Shown piece by piece: positions 23,351 through 35,496 of a stretch of DNA of 64,000 nucleotides. Below the pieces are notes generated by a model. That model was not told the origin of the DNA, did no database searches, and was given only the letters and a program-made list of their open reading frames with translations. Both the position numbers and the translations under genes were made by a program. Within the stretch, counting starts at the first letter, position 1. Each line of letters opens with the position of its first letter. The DNA is taken from contig NW_004955435.1 in the NCBI RefSeq assembly GCF_000276665.1, forward strand, positions 4,254,772 through 4,318,771, written 5' to 3'. The DNA is from Chinchilla lanigera. Its lineage: Eukaryota; Chordata; Mammalia; Rodentia; Chinchillidae.

Positions 23351-24110
23351 TCAGGTGAATTTTTTCTATTTTTCCAGGAGACATTCAGCAATTGTGTTAT
23401 GCTTACAGAAATTTCATTCAGCTCGCTAAGGCTACATATTGTCTAATGTGCGGTTGACACTTCACAATATCAGGTAAAGAAAATCATTTCCTGGGAACTG
23501 GGATCTCTCCCTGCAATGAAAATTTGGACTTGACAAAGTGTATTTGTGTGTCCCAGTACCAAAGTCAATCTGGACTTTGGTAAGCTACGTGTCCAGTGAG
23601 ATCGTGTCCATTCTGGAAAGCAAATTTGTCCAAATGGAAGTGGGCTTCAACTCAAGCTATTTGTTCTCTAACCATGTTGTGACGACCTTGTCTCTAATTC
23701 TAAGTTCTGCCTCCAGCTCCTCTCCTGCTTTCCCCCTAAATGCTGATGCACCATTTCCTCTGCACACTCAGGAAGGCCTTTTCCTTTTCATACCTAACTT
23801 CTGACTAGTAGTCTCTCAACAAACCCACCATTTCCATGGCCTGATAATCTAGGAAAGGGTCTCCCCTTCAGCAGCAGACTCCTACTTGGCCCTCACAGAC
23901 ACACTTGTGTACGCACAGCCTTGCTCCAGGAGCCCAGCCCTGGTCCTAAATAGGCTAGGCCACATCACCGCATCTCGGATTATGAATCTTTATCAAGGAA
24001 TCCTGGTACTGAATTTCTGGCTGTGAAAGAATCTCAGGATTGTGTCAGACGCAGAGCTAGCCTGGTAAAGATTCCCCAGTCATTATTCCTTTCAATCCAT
24101 TTCGATCATT
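23351..24110. other. Unassigned sequence
   Basis: Nothing recognised. Confidence 0.4.
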
Positions 24111-24127
24111 GGGAAAGTTTCATTCTT

Positions 24128-24384
24128 TCTTCTTTTTTTGACTTTTTTTAGTTTAAAGAGAGAAAAGGAATAAAAAAATGATGCAGAATTTCAAAATAAG
24201 AGAGGAAATTAACAAGGGTTATAATGGATAATCTTATATTCAAAGTAGTTGCTCAGATTATAAGATATAGGTATGCAAAATTGATCTAACAAAACAAGCA
24301 CAAACCGTTCTTTTCAAGGAACTAACAGAAATTGGTAGTATAATTATCTTAGCTTTCTTATGAATTTTTTTTTCCTGAAAAGAA
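24128..24384 (-). mobile_element. Retroposon family copy with 17-bp TSD
   Basis: Flanked by GGGAAAGTTTCATTCTT (24111-24127) and GGGAAAGTCTCATTCTT (24385-24401). On the minus strand it ends in CTCTTTAAAC...AAAA. The plus strand carries the family blocks GATGCAGAATTTCAAAATAA, CAAAGTAGTTGCTCAGATTA, GCAAAATTGATC and CCGTTCTTTTCAAGGAACTA. Nothing in it codes for protein. Confidence 0.82.
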
Positions 24385-24402
24385 GGGAAAGTCTCATTCT
24401 TA

Positions 24403-25194
24403 AGCAAAGATATACAGCCTTCTTTAACTGTACTCCTTCATTTAATAATCAAGCCAGTGCAGAGTCATTCTTTTGTAGCACCAACTCTGAAGACTAGCCA
24501 GGAAAAAAGTGATCCTTTTCTTGTAAGAATACAGGACCTGAGGTTATTAGAAGTCTGGGGAAACATACGCACCCAGAGGGACTGGAACTAATAGTGGAAG
24601 CATTCCTTCCGGTGTTACTGAAGCTGTTTGTCAACACAATTAAGTCAGGCGAGTGCTCCTAACTGACACTCACCGTGTGAACGCCACATCACATAGCTAC
24701 ATGAGAAATGAAGGTAAAATTGGGTCACAGAGCATTCGTGGACAGAAAAAGACATCAAGGCACCCAGCCATAAAATCACAGCCCAGAATGCTGCCGCCGG
24801 TCAGCACCTCTAATGGAAACAACAAGGTGAGCAATTGCCACTCAGCCATCTGAGGGACAGTGTCTCGTGAGAATGGTGCCCCAGCACGGCACTGCTCTCT
24901 ACAGAGCTCTCTGCTGCACGGCCTTTCCATCCTTCTGCCCAGTGTGGACCACCTGACTCACCTTTAGCTTCACACTTGTAACATTATCTTCGGAAACCAG
25001 TCCTCGCCTTAGCCAGGCAGAGTCTAGAAACCACCCAGCACAGTATTTGGATGTTGCTTTCCTTCCAACCTTGACCTTGCCTCGAAGAGCACACGTTCAT
25101 AATTTCATTTGGATGGTCTTCTTCTGCTCACTCAAATTTTGCAGTGTGGTTTTTGAAACCAGGTGAATATTAAGTTTTAATCCTATTTCCACAG
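24403..25194. other. Unassigned sequence
   Basis: No recognised repeat. Confidence 0.4.
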
Positions 25195-25312
25195 ATGGCA
25201 TTTTCTTTGATGTCTTATAAAATGAGATAAAACTTCACTGAGATGATGAATGTGAAATACCTCGCATAGACTCTAACACACAGTAGGCACTCGACAGGTT
25301 GCTTTTTAAAAC
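25195..25312 (-). mobile_element. MIR-type fragment
   Basis: AAATGAGATAAAACTTCACT, AATACCTCGCATAGACTCTA and CACAGTAGGCACTCGACAGG follow the MIR 3' order seen in other mammals. Confidence 0.55.
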
Positions 25313-27722
25313 TCCCACACAACAATGTAGTTTCTTCCTCTAGTTTCAGCCTGATATTTTGTTAATAAAATCATCAACTGCTCATCTCAAAAACTGCAGC
25401 CATTTAACTAACCATTTATTATTTTAAACTTACACTCTTTGACTCAATAGCACTTAGGAATATTTAGCTCCTTCAACATAAATTTTTTAATTACTTAATT
25501 CATATAAAATTAAAAGCTCAGTTTCTGACTTATACTAACAATATTTCAGATGCCCACTAACTGTACGTGACTAGTAGCTACTACGCTGTACAACACAAAC
25601 AGGGAAAATGAACGCCATGGCAAAATGTTCTTTTAGACAGCCATAAAGATCTTACTATTACATTCTATGACTTGGATTGAAAGTTTAATTACCATTGTCT
25701 TACTGTGTCAACAAATAAGACAAATGTCTCAGAAGTTATTTAACTCCTATTCCTCAATATTTTAAGCTTAAACCCATTTCGTGTTTGCTGGGATCACACG
25801 AATAAGAAAGTTTCTCGATTTTGAATCTTCTCTTCTTAGTTTAGGATGCCAGCCAGTGTAAAAGAGACATTAACCTGGGACTTAAACTGAACTTTAGAAA
25901 CAGAAATCATGTTAAACATCCTTGGAAGATTTTGAAATACTTCTCTTTAAAAAATTAAGAGCTGAATTAAATCTTCCCAAAGATTGGGTCTCAGAAGAGT
26001 ACTAATGTCTAATATTTTAGGTCCAGTTTCATAGCGTGTATATCGGCAAACCATAAATCTGCATTTGTTCCAAGCTCTTTAAATTGCATGACTCTGTAGT
26101 CATACAAAGTTGAAACACACTAGGAAAAGTACTCACAGGCTTCCCAGCCTCTCCTGGCATCTCTCTGTTGCTAGTTTCTTAAAGGTCACAGAGCACCATC
26201 AAAAACAACCTCTCTTTCACATTTCTGAAAGCCCTTCATCCAGAGCAATCTCCAGTTTGGATACAAATCTAACTCTCGACGAGGAAAATGGCGCACCAGA
26301 ACCATATCTGCCATTATTCACTGTTCAACCGTTCATTCAACGAGCCAGACAGCATCACTGAGCTTCTAGTATAAGTCAGACCCTTGGCTAAATCCTGAGG
26401 ACACAGCGATGAACAAAATGAACACGCCTCTGCTTGTGCAGCACTCACGGATGAATATTTTAATTCAGATTCACTTACGTGAATAGACTTCTAAGATTTT
26501 TAAGTCGCCTTAATTTCTTTCCCCCATACTGTTATCCTTTTATAGCCACACTTGGAGGAAAAGACATTGTGCTTCCCGAGCATCTTCATATACAAGTCAA
26601 AATGACATTCAGCTATGCCGCCAATCTTGGTCTTACTTAACTAGCTATCAATTTAGCCTAAGTTACCAAGAAAGCAAATGTTTAATAAACCAACTATAAT
26701 TAATGGGTGCTGTTATCTGAGCTCCTCTGAGAAGCTGGAACAACAAGGATATTGAGGTTAGAGTTAGGGTTAGCAGGAGGGCAGAAGACAGTGTGATCTA
26801 TTAGCAATGTCTTCCCCGTGTTTAGAAGTTTAGGGTATGTCAGGTATACCCAAGGGGACAAATGGAAGTGACTAGTGAGGTGTCTTTCCAGAGCAGGAAA
26901 GCAAGTCAAAGCAAAGCACAATGGAATGGAAAAGCCTGACGTCTTCCTGGGAGGGTAAGTGGTCCAGGTGCATGAGATGTAAGGCGGGTGAAGATTGGAG
27001 CACAGAGCCCTTAAGGAAGCTCAGGCGAGACTTTTCGTCAGCCTGAGTGCCTGACACCAAGTTTGGATGACTTGCCTCTGAATCGTCCCTGTGCTTTCTA
27101 ATCTTTGATGGTTTCCAATGGGAATCGGTGTCTCATTCTTTCTGCTGGCTTTTTAAAAAATAAATCTCTCTTTCTCCTCTAAACTTCCTCCTAGCTGAGG
27201 CATCTGTTCACACATAAGTCATCTCATTACCATTATCACTAAGCTTAATGTTCTCAAAATTCAACCCTAAATTTAATGGGCTCTTCATCCACAGAGAACT
27301 AAATTTCAGGATAGTCAATAAAATGGCGTAGGTCATGCAATCACTCACATAATATCCTATTCAGGCACTTTAGAGGGACAAGGTCAAGAGAACCATCACT
27401 CAGGCTGTGTCTTTCTTACTCAAAGTAAAGATAAAACACATTCAGTGCATAAAAGATAGAACACTTCAAAGTAGCTATGAAAATTTATTTCAAAAACAGT
27501 TAACTTTATCATTTCTGTGACATAAATCCCCTTCCTAGCTGATGATCCCATAGAAACAAACTCCTTTCCATTCCATCAGTTTATGTGTGTACATGTCTGT
27601 CTGTGTATGCGTGGGGTGGGAGGGGGAGAAAAGGAAAAACAGACACAGCAATGAAATCTCCAGTTAAAAATGTATTGCAGGGTCTCGCATCATTTGTATA
27701 ACCACAAACTGATTTCATGTGT
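25313..27722. other. Mostly unassigned; ancient repeat at ~26320-26450
   Basis: The only repeat signature is around 26320-26450 (CAACCGTTCATTCAACGAGC, CTGAGGACACAGCGATGAAC). It has the form of an old mammalian repeat also seen at 28519-28615 and 61325 on. A short GGTTAGAGTTAGGGTTAGC run at 26757 is too small to be a telomeric block. Confidence 0.4.
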
Positions 27723-27740
27723 TAAAAAGATGAGTTATCT

Positions 27741-27947
27741 CTTTGGTTGACCAGTATTGCATGTTTATATCTGTTTTCACGAGAAGCCACTTTGAAGATA
27801 TCAATATGTAATACAACCACCATTGTTAATTCCCTACCACTTTGTTTGTAACTCTGTATTGTCTATACTGTGCTTGTGATATGTTGTAAAATGTTGTATG
27901 TCTGTTAATGTTTCCCTCCTTTTATCTTTAAAATTAAAAAAAAAAAA
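27741..27947 (+). mobile_element. Retroposon family copy with 17-bp TSD
   Basis: Flanked by perfect copies of AAAAAGATGAGTTATCT (27724-27740 and 27948-27964). Core: CACTTTGAAGATATCAATAT, GTAATACAACCACCATTG, TTAATTCCCTACCACTTTG; 3' end TTTTATCTTTAAAATTAAAA followed by an A-run. This is the clearest single-unit plus-strand copy and best defines the 3' end. No coding sequence. Confidence 0.88.
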
Positions 27948-27964
27948 AAAAAGATGAGTTATCT

Positions 27965-29279
27965 GATGCTTACAATCTGCATGGCCTGCTTATCCTTTAA
28001 AAGCATGCACTATACGAAGAGGGTAATAGCATTTATAATTGTTAAGCTGAACAGTAAATGAAGAGAGAAACGCGAGAAAATCCTGGGGCTCAAATTTATT
28101 CTATCAAAAAATGTTGTGATGAAGAATGTGGAGTCAAAAACCTGAATATTTGTCTACCTCTGCCCCCTTGTGGCGGGATGTGCTTCTCAGCTAATATGTC
28201 AACTTTTAGGAAAATAAATACTTTAGGTTTGAAAACAGACAGGAAGAAGTGAAAATAGTAATTAATGTATGTAACATAAAATAATTTTATTTCTATCAAC
28301 ATGCGTACACTTGGTGTAACATCTATGAGTAATTTTTAAGAGTCACTGGACAAGAGTGGTTATAAATGTAAAATGCTAAATTAGTCAGTGACAGAAACAA
28401 GCAGCAAAATTATTGCTACTTTTTGTTTTAGGTCTTTAAGGTCTTGTAATGGTCATGGTACGGTTGCAGTTTGCCCGGAGATTATATAAGATTCTAGAGT
28501 GTTATTCGACCACATTAATGAGTGTTTATTAAAGACTTCCAATAGGCCAGGCACCGGACTAGATTTTGAGGCAAATGATAAGCAATAATAAACACAGTCC
28601 TCACCCAGAGGAGACATGTGTAAAATAATTCCACCAAGATATTACATCTTCAAAGTGGTGTTTGACAGAGAGAATACAGATCTGTGAAAGACGTAATAAA
28701 AGAAATAGATTGATCGGGTGGAAGAGTAAAAGGAGAAAGAAGATGGGAAGACTGTACTCTCCTCTGAATTTCGCAGTGAACCTAAAACTGCGTTTAAAAA
28801 TAGTCTGTGCTTTTAAAAGTTAAGAAGCATTTCAAAGGCTTAGGGTGCTGGGATAGGCAGGAGGCATGCGCAGGAAAGTCCACCGTCTCCAGGCAGCGCA
28901 TCGGAGTGCTACCTTCTGGGGCCTGGCAAAGTCAGCTAGAGAGGAGGGCCCAAGAGAGGAGGACCACCAGCACACAGACTGGAGACCCCAGGCCATAATA
29001 CAAATTTCAGATTTTAAGAGTTATATGAATCTATTGAGAGATCTTAATAGGTGGATTAATGATCTGTGTATTTCAGAAAGGTATTAAATATGTTTTACAC
29101 AAATCTGAGAAGAGGGGTCGAAGAGACTGGGTAATTCACTGCCTTTATTAAGTTTTCATGCATTTAATGATTGCTTACTAGATATTGGCCCCTAATCCAA
29201 ATTTTTAAGTGTAAAATGTAATTTTTAAATTTTAAGCTCATAAATCAGGAAAAATAGAACATCTGATTACCTTAGTTTC
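27965..29279. other. Unassigned; ancient repeat piece at ~28519-28615
   Basis: GAGTGTTTATTAAAGACTTC, AATAGGCCAGGCACCGGACT and ACACAGTCCTCACCCAGAGG at 28519-28615 are an old mammalian repeat signature. The rest is unrecognised. Confidence 0.4.
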
Positions 29280-29770
29280 TGTAAAAGGAGATGGTAGCTT
29301 GCACTATGCTGCAACGAAGACAGATGAAAAAGACAGGAAAACGGAAGAAGAAGCAGTGACGGGTTGAATCTGGAAGTTAAGCGAGAAAGAAGGAGAAGGA
29401 CGATACCTCGGTTTCCGGTTGACGTCACCCAGTGGCTGGCAATGTGTCCTCGAAGGAGCACACGAAAGATCAGGGCTGGGGAGATGGAGCGGAGGAGGCG
29501 AAGGAAGAGGACAAATGCGCTTGGTCTTGGAAACACTGAGTTTTAAATTTCAGAGCAATACAGACGGAGGTGGAGGATATACCCATGGAGAGAGGCTCCA
29601 GGTCTAGGAAACAACCAAAAGTCGATCCACAGCTTGAAGATACACTGGCTATGAAATAAGCATCGCTTAAGATGGCTCCCAGAGCATCAGTTAAACACAA
29701 GGACGTTGGGGAAGTTGAGGCTGGAAAGAAGTCTGGTGACAAACAAGCAAGGAAAATCACCAAATGTTTG
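29280..29770. repeat. Ancient interspersed repeat piece
   Basis: Same unnamed family as 12640-13330, with GGTTGAATCTGGAAGTTAAG, CTTGGAAACACTGAGTTTTA and AGTTGAGGCTGGAAAGAAGT. Overlapping frames in several phases are shadows. Confidence 0.35.
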
Positions 29771-30702
29771 ATTCCCTGAAAACCAACCCATCAAATACGC
29801 TGAACTGGCGAAAATAATCTCACAAATTTTAGGAGGAATGTTGCACTGTGATGGCAATATGAAATAGTTCCCATGTTCTACATAAAATTTTAGTTTTCAT
29901 AAGGCAATTATTGATTTATACCTATCACTTTGTATTGAGTCAACCTTTTAACATTCACTCCTTACCATTTACGGTATTTTTGACCAATTGCATTTTTATC
30001 CTTTTTTCACATCTTTTTCAGTCGATCCATTGTGGTCATTTCTTTTCCTTGTTTTTGTGCTCTCAATGGAGAATTATTTTGTAAATTGTTACACATCAAG
30101 TCAACATGCACTATTTGTCCCTTAGAAGAAGTTGTATTTTTAGTTTCATGTAAGATGTGATGGTTTTAACTGATTCTGATTCCTTTGGATGAACTTAAAT
30201 TGAATTCTGAATTTAATTTCATTTAAACATTTTTTTAATTAAATTTCATTTTAATTTAAAATTCTGATGTATTTTAATGAATTTAAATTTAAAGCCTAAT
30301 CTTAATTAAAGTTTAATTTAATCTTCAATTTTAAATGTTAGAGCTATAAAAAGAGAGCTGGCATATCATTTGGGGAAATGGCAAAAGAATAAGGAAGATG
30401 TACAAAGTTTACTGAAATAGAAAATGACATTCAAAGATAACTGAAAATATTTCAGAAGTAGACAAGTAGTACAATTATGTATAAAATGACAAAATAAGGA
30501 AAGGCTGGAAAATAGCCTTTTCTTTGAGAATTTTTTAAATTAATATTGATTCTGTTTTACTAATCTTTAGCATCTATACATTTCTCACCAGGTTTTATAG
30601 TAGCATACTTGCCTTAAATGGTGAATATCTAGAAAGTCAAATTTCATAATTGGAAACCAAACCTAAACATCCTAAAATTTTTAACTATTAAAACACATTG
30701 TG
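29771..30702. other. Very AT-rich unassigned sequence
   Basis: Around 30190-30330 the sequence is a run of AATTTAAATT-type motifs. No feature recognised. Confidence 0.4.
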
Positions 30703-30780
30703 ATGGACTGAGGATGCAGCTTAGTGACACAGTGCCTGCCTGGCCAGTGTGAGGTCCTGAGTTTGATTCCTGGTACAAAA

Positions 30781-30811
<31 letters not shown>

Positions 30812-30812
30812 T
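30703..30812 (+). mobile_element. ID SINE with (CA)n tail
   Basis: GGACTGAGGATGCAGCTTAG and GAGGTCCTGAGTTTGATTCC are the A and B boxes. The A-rich tail has turned into (CA)n. Diverged at the 5' end. Confidence 0.87.
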
Positions 30813-30984
30813 GGGATGAACAGATAAATTTGGTGAACCCCATCACTGGGCACCTAACCACTCCAGGTATTTGCACTCTAACAAATGTACTGTCAAATCA
30901 GAAGTATACAGTTGCTGTAACAAAGGCAACTTCTCTTTGTCAGGGATCTCATAGTCTAAGAAAGATGAATACTTAAAAATAGTA

Positions 30985-31048
30985 GCTCCATTGGAAGGCT
31001 CTGGGATCAATTCCCAGTAACACAAACACACAGACACACACACACACT
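30985..31048 (+). mobile_element. tRNA-type SINE 3' fragment with (CA)n tail
   Basis: CTCTGGGATCAATTCCCAGT (B-box-like) followed by AACACAAACACACAGAC and (CA)n. It resembles the 3' end of the ID at 30703 but lacks the 5' half. Confidence 0.45.
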
Positions 31049-32020
31049 ACAAATTTCCTAACAGCCTCCAGAAAGACTGAGGTACACAACTCTATAATAT
31101 CCTGGAAGGAAATAAGGGAAGGAAAGGGGAAAGGGAACAGCCAACATGACCTCTGGGAAAACCTCACAAAGTTCACAATGGTAATGACCAAGTAGCTGAT
31201 TGATGGAAGTTTTTTCCAACTAGAAAAGGAAAGAAAAAGACATACTTTTCAAAATATGAACAGGCATGCTGCTTTTCAAGAAGGTCAAATAATGTAGCAT
31301 TAGTATCTGATGCTCAGAAGACATGGATAGTAGCAAATGATAGGAAATTATGAATTTTTTTAAATATATCAAGCTAAATTTTATTGGGGAAATAAAATTG
31401 CTTATTAACAAGATTTCATCTTGACACCATAGGAGTATACGATGTTATCAGTGGGATATATACCAAAAAAAAGTGATTTCTGGGGAAGGAATCCATTTAA
31501 GGAGTAATCAAACAAAAAGTCCTAAAAGTTTGACTGCAAGAGTGGCTAGAAAAGTAATGTGGAGTGAACAGCATAGTAAATAAAGATGAGCATGTTCCAG
31601 GGGATAGAAAGTAGTGAACAAAACTAGATGTGACAGGCTGTGTGAATAGGAGGCTCATTGAATACATTACCACAAAAGGAAGGCAACGCAAAGTGGTGGG
31701 GACAGAAGTTAGGGGGCTTGAGTAATGATTAAGGGGGTTGAGCCAAAACAAAGATAAGGAAAGGGAATGCGGTGGTAGCCTCAGGGAACACTTGTTCCTG
31801 GGACTGTGGAGATACACATGTTTAAAGGAGACAGAGAAGACAGAGTGAGAGTTTGAGGTATGTCGTGATCCCACTATGCTTGCTTTGTAAATTGCTTAAT
31901 TTTTTTGATCCCAATTCCTTAATCTGCAATGTGAGGCTCTAAAGCAGTGCCAACATCATGAGATCTAACAACAGAATCCATTAGATTTAGTGGTCTCATG
32001 AGCTTCACACATTGCCCAGC
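31049..32020. other. Unassigned sequence
   Basis: No recognised repeat. The 125-residue minus-strand frame at 31497-31874 shows no domain. Confidence 0.4.
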
Positions 32021-32035
32021 ATATGCTAATCACTT

Positions 32036-32204
32036 TTTTTTTTTTTTTTTTTTTTTTTTGAGCCAGAGTCTCACTGTGCAGTCCAGGCTGGCCTTGAGCT
32101 CACTTTGTAGCCCAGGCTGGTCTCAAACTCGCAACAATCCTCCTGCCTCAGCCTCCTGAGTGCTGGGATTATAGATTATATAGACATGCACCACCACGCC
32201 CAGA
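32036..32204 (-). mobile_element. B1 SINE with TSD, antisense
   Basis: A T-run, then GAGCCAGAGTCTCACTGTGC, two copies of the AGGCTGGCCTTGAGCTC-type block (29-base duplication), GCCTCAGCCTCCTGAGTGCT and CACCACGCCC. Flanked by GCTAATCACTT at 32025-32035 and 32205-32215. Confidence 0.95.
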
Positions 32205-32315
32205 GCTAATCACTTAATAAATACTGGCTAAGATTAGATAGCAGAAGGAGTAGGATTGAAACAGGAGGAAAGAAGGGAAACAGGGATGTAGATTCATGAC
32301 TATGCATAGATCTGT

Positions 32316-32820
32316 GTATCAGTCAGAGTTTACTAGAGAAACAGATATAGCACAAGGTATACAAATTTATAAGAAATGACGAAATAAGACTTATGATGGT
32401 CAGCCACAGAGTTGGATGAGCAGACAAGCAGAGGATGTCTGCAAGCTGGAGACCAAAGGTTTCAGTCCAAGGTCTTGAGCTCGCTGTGTGTCCACGCAAG
32501 TCCATATCAGGAGGCCGATGGGTCTGCGAGGTAAGACTGAAGAGTCTGGGCCGGAAGGCTGAAAGATCAGAGGCAGAAGCCAAAGAGTCTGCACTAGAGT
32601 CAGGAAACACTGTCCAAAGTGAAGGGGAAGACTTGAGCTCCTCTGAAGAATGGAAGCCAGTCCATCCTTCCTCATTTCCCCTCTGTACGGTGAGGCAGCT
32701 GAGCTGCCCTAGGGTGGGTCCTCTAGATCCTAGGGTGTACAGTTGCTTAGCCGACTTATTTAAGCTTCTGAATTCTCAAGTTGACACAATCAATCATTAT
32801 AGTTTGCCAACTGAAAAAAT
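32316..32820 (-). mobile_element. LTR-like remnant (ERVL/MaLR type, uncertain)
   Basis: Starts TCAGTCAGAGTTTACTAGAG and contains CTGCAAGCTGGAGACC, CCAAGGTCTTGAGC and the end CTCAAGTTGACACAATCAAT. The order resembles an old mammalian LTR family also suspected at 9020-9545. The two long frames on opposite strands (32323-32824) are shadows of each other. Confidence 0.5.
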
Positions 32821-32964
32821 ATGAAGTTACAATCTAATAACAATGATTCCTCCACAAAGAACAGATCAGAAAGATGATTAGTGGAGTTAAAAGTTTCAGT
32901 AGTGGGGAAGGTTTTGTATTCCTTATGTCTAAGGAAGAAAGAAAAGAAAGAAGCTAACATTGAT

Positions 32965-33075
32965 CAGTTGTCTTCTATGAGTCACACATTACAATACTTG
33001 CTTTGTTTATATTATTTTGTTCTCAAAGTAAGATGATTATTACTCCCATTTCACAGACCAGCAAACTGAGGTTTC
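32965..33075 (+). mobile_element. MIR fragment
   Basis: TATTATTTTGTTCTCAAAGT and TCCCATTTCACAGACCAGCA, then AACTGAGGTTTC, are MIR core blocks. Confidence 0.55.
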
Positions 33076-34404
33076 TGTATTAGAGTATGTTGTGGTAATA
33101 ATAGTCTCAAAAAATGACTTAATGTTCCAATTCTACTCTCAAAGGAATATAGGAAGATGATAAAGTGAACTCTCTCTAGTCATTTAAAGACTCAAGCTGC
33201 TGAGAACTCTGCTACTGTCAAGAATGTGGCCCCCCTGCTCAGCGCAGGCTTCTCCAGTCAACTGCAAATTAGGGAGGAGAAGCCCCTCACCTTTGCTATT
33301 ATTGTTGCCAGCTTATTTTCATGACGATACGGGTGGGTTGGAGAAGACTCCCGTAACTTCTGTTCACAGTCTGTAGACTAAAAATATGCCACATCCAGCA
33401 GCCTCTGCCTCTTGTTTAATTAGCGGGGCCACATTGAGAGTAGGGAAGAAGATCCTGAGTTTATTTTAGAAACCTTGCATTACAGTGTATGTGTTAAAAG
33501 GGAATTTTACATACGGGAGGAGAGTGCTGGAGACAACCCCAGGGGAGCTTTAGGGAGAACCTTGCGGTGTAAAGTAAACATAACCACCAAGCTGCGCAGT
33601 AAGCAAGAGGACCAGAGCACATATTGTAGTACCACAGGATCTCAACATCGCATTAAGACAATCCCTACCTACTAGTGAAAAAGTTAGTAAGGATAAAACG
33701 GGAAAATATGTCCCAAACTTCTAGGCAAATTCATGAAGTTACCATTCTAGAACTGTAGCAAAGAACTAAAGAAATAAGCATAGTATAATTTAGTGAGGAG
33801 TGCTTTGTTTTGCTTTGTTTTGTTCTCTTGCTTTCTATCAGTAAAATTAAGGACTGTTTGGCAAAGGAGACAATATTGGTCAAACACACATGGGCTTCTC
33901 AGCAGATTTCTACAGGCCCCGACCAAACCAACAGCAAAAAGCACTTCATAGCCTTAATGAAAATAATGCTTAGTCTTGCAAACATCATACAATTTTTTCA
34001 GAACTTTTTTTCATAGTAAGTGCAGGAAAGTGAATGATAGATTCTTACTCCAATTCTGTAATGTGTATTTGAGAAACCTACAATCTTACAGGTCTGAAAG
34101 ATGTACCAGGGAATTTGAAGTTGAAAAGTGGATTATTGTTCAAAGATAGAAAGTTAAGATAACATACCAAGGAGTCGGAGAATGGGGAGTCAACTCCACC
34201 TGCAGAGACTATGTGGGCAGCGGAGACACAAAGAAGCTAGACTCCCCACCCCCCAAAAGAGATTAAAATCAAACCTAACAAGGCTGGGAGTGAGCATCCC
34301 TGCTCCAAAGCCCAATCGGGAACGTTTCCAAATGATAAGGAGCAGAGCCCAAGTGGAATGGGACGAACACACACATAAAATAATCACTAAGGACTTGACA
34401 GTTA
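33076..34404. other. Unassigned sequence
   Basis: Includes a low-copy-looking block at 33215-33450 with a TTTAATTAGC homeodomain-type site. No recognised repeat or exon. Confidence 0.4.
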
Positions 34405-34456
34405 CTTTTATTTTATTTTATTTTATTTTATTTTATTTTATTTTATTTTATTTTAC
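34405..34456. repeat. (ATTTT)n microsatellite
   Basis: About ten uninterrupted TTTTA units. Confidence 0.97.
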
Positions 34457-34597
34457 TAGCATAATAAAAATCACACCCTGAGATGGAGACCTACAACGGT
34501 AATGAGATGTGTTGCACAAGGAGACATGAAAAACAGAACCACAGGCACAGCTAAAATTCCACGTCTACAGGTGAGGACAACAAGATATCAGACCCCG

Positions 34598-35496
34598 AAG
34601 AAGAACTTGATGAATGCATTCATCTGCTACCACTGTTAAAAGCCAGGCCACCTCAAGAGGAACTGCCCTAAGAGGCGCCCTGGGCCATACACTGGATGCA
34701 AAGGAGACCGCTGGAGATCGCTCTGCCCTCTGAAGCGGAGGCCCCAGAGCTCAGACCCATGCTACCAGTTAGTCTAATGGGAATGAGGGGGCCCAGGGCA
34801 TACTCTGCCTTCTCCCTCTGGCCAGACGGTCATCTCCATCAAAGAGTCCTGGGTAATCATGACTATGGAGGAAAAAGAAAACAGCCTGTTGCTAGACAAG
34901 GTGCAAGTCTCTCGGTCCTTCTTTTCAGTCCTGTCCTTCCTTCCAGCCATCATACCTCAGTGAAAGGAATCACTGGTAAGAAAGTAATACACTATTTTTC
35001 ACAACTCTTAGGCTGTAACTACTTGTTAGATCCTTCTTGCATATCTCTGTCTTCCTGAGAAACCACTTTGAAATAGCACCATGTATTACAACAGCCACTG
35101 ATATTTTCCTACTAATCGGTCCATAACTCTGTAATGTTTGTATTGTTCCTGTGCTATTTCATAAATGGATGTATGTTTATTACTATATATTTCCTACAAC
35201 AACCATTGAGAATAGTTAATGATTATTCAATTGGTCATTCATGTATAGCTCTATTCATTTTCTTTAGAAGCCGCTTTGAAGATACCAAAGTATAGTACAA
35301 CTATTGATAATCTCCTACCTCTTTTGTCTGTAACTCACTATTATTTGTCTATTTGTTTTCCTGAGAAACTATCTTGTAGATAACAATATGTAAAACAATA
35401 ACCACTGATAATTTCCTACCACTTTGTCTGTAGTTTGGTAAGCACCCCCCGTTACTATGTTATCCTTCTTTTACTCTCTAAAATAAAAAAAATAAA
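34598..35496 (+). mobile_element. Composite retroposon with gag-pro sequence and 16-bp TSD
   Basis: Bounded by AAGATATCAGACCCCG (34582-34597) and AAGATATCAGGCCCCG (35497-35512), 15 of 16 identical, the second directly after an A-rich tail (TCTCTAAAATAAAAAAAATA). Between them lie a decayed retroviral nucleocapsid-protease segment (34600-35030) and then about three related ~150-bp units of the window's retroposon family (35048-35190, 35200-35350, 35360-35480: CCTGAGAAACCACTTTGAA, GAAGCCGCTTTGAAGATACC, CCTGAGAAACTATCTTGTAG). Reading: one LINE-mobilised insertion with a chimeric 5' part. Alternative: the gag-pro belongs to an older provirus fragment and the matching flanks are chance; the gag-like basic frame may extend a little upstream of 34582. 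Confidence 0.6.
34600..35030 (+). pseudogene. Retroviral gag nucleocapsid - protease remnant (class I ERV)
   Basis: At 34625-34666 one frame reads CYHC*KPGHLKRNC, a C-x2-C-x4-H-x4-C zinc knuckle interrupted by a TAA stop at 34637. A second decayed knuckle (GCKGDRWRSLCP) follows at about 34698. Further on, frame-shifted protease-like segments are visible: SLLLDKV in the place of the catalytic Asp motif, so the active-site Asp-Thr/Ser-Gly is not intact, and SVKGITGK near 34960. Two knuckles followed closely by protease fits class I (gammaretrovirus-related) ERVs. With the stop, frameshifts and damaged active site it cannot encode a functional product. Capsid, polymerase and LTRs are missing. 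Confidence 0.72.

Noticed and set aside
22878..23384. 168-residue minus-strand frame
   Set aside because: Half of it is the GA-rich low-complexity tract, and it runs through an LTR-like repeat in antisense.
26757..26776. Telomere-like TTAGGG sequence
   Set aside because: Only about two imperfect units (GTTAGAGTTAGGGTTAGC); no array.
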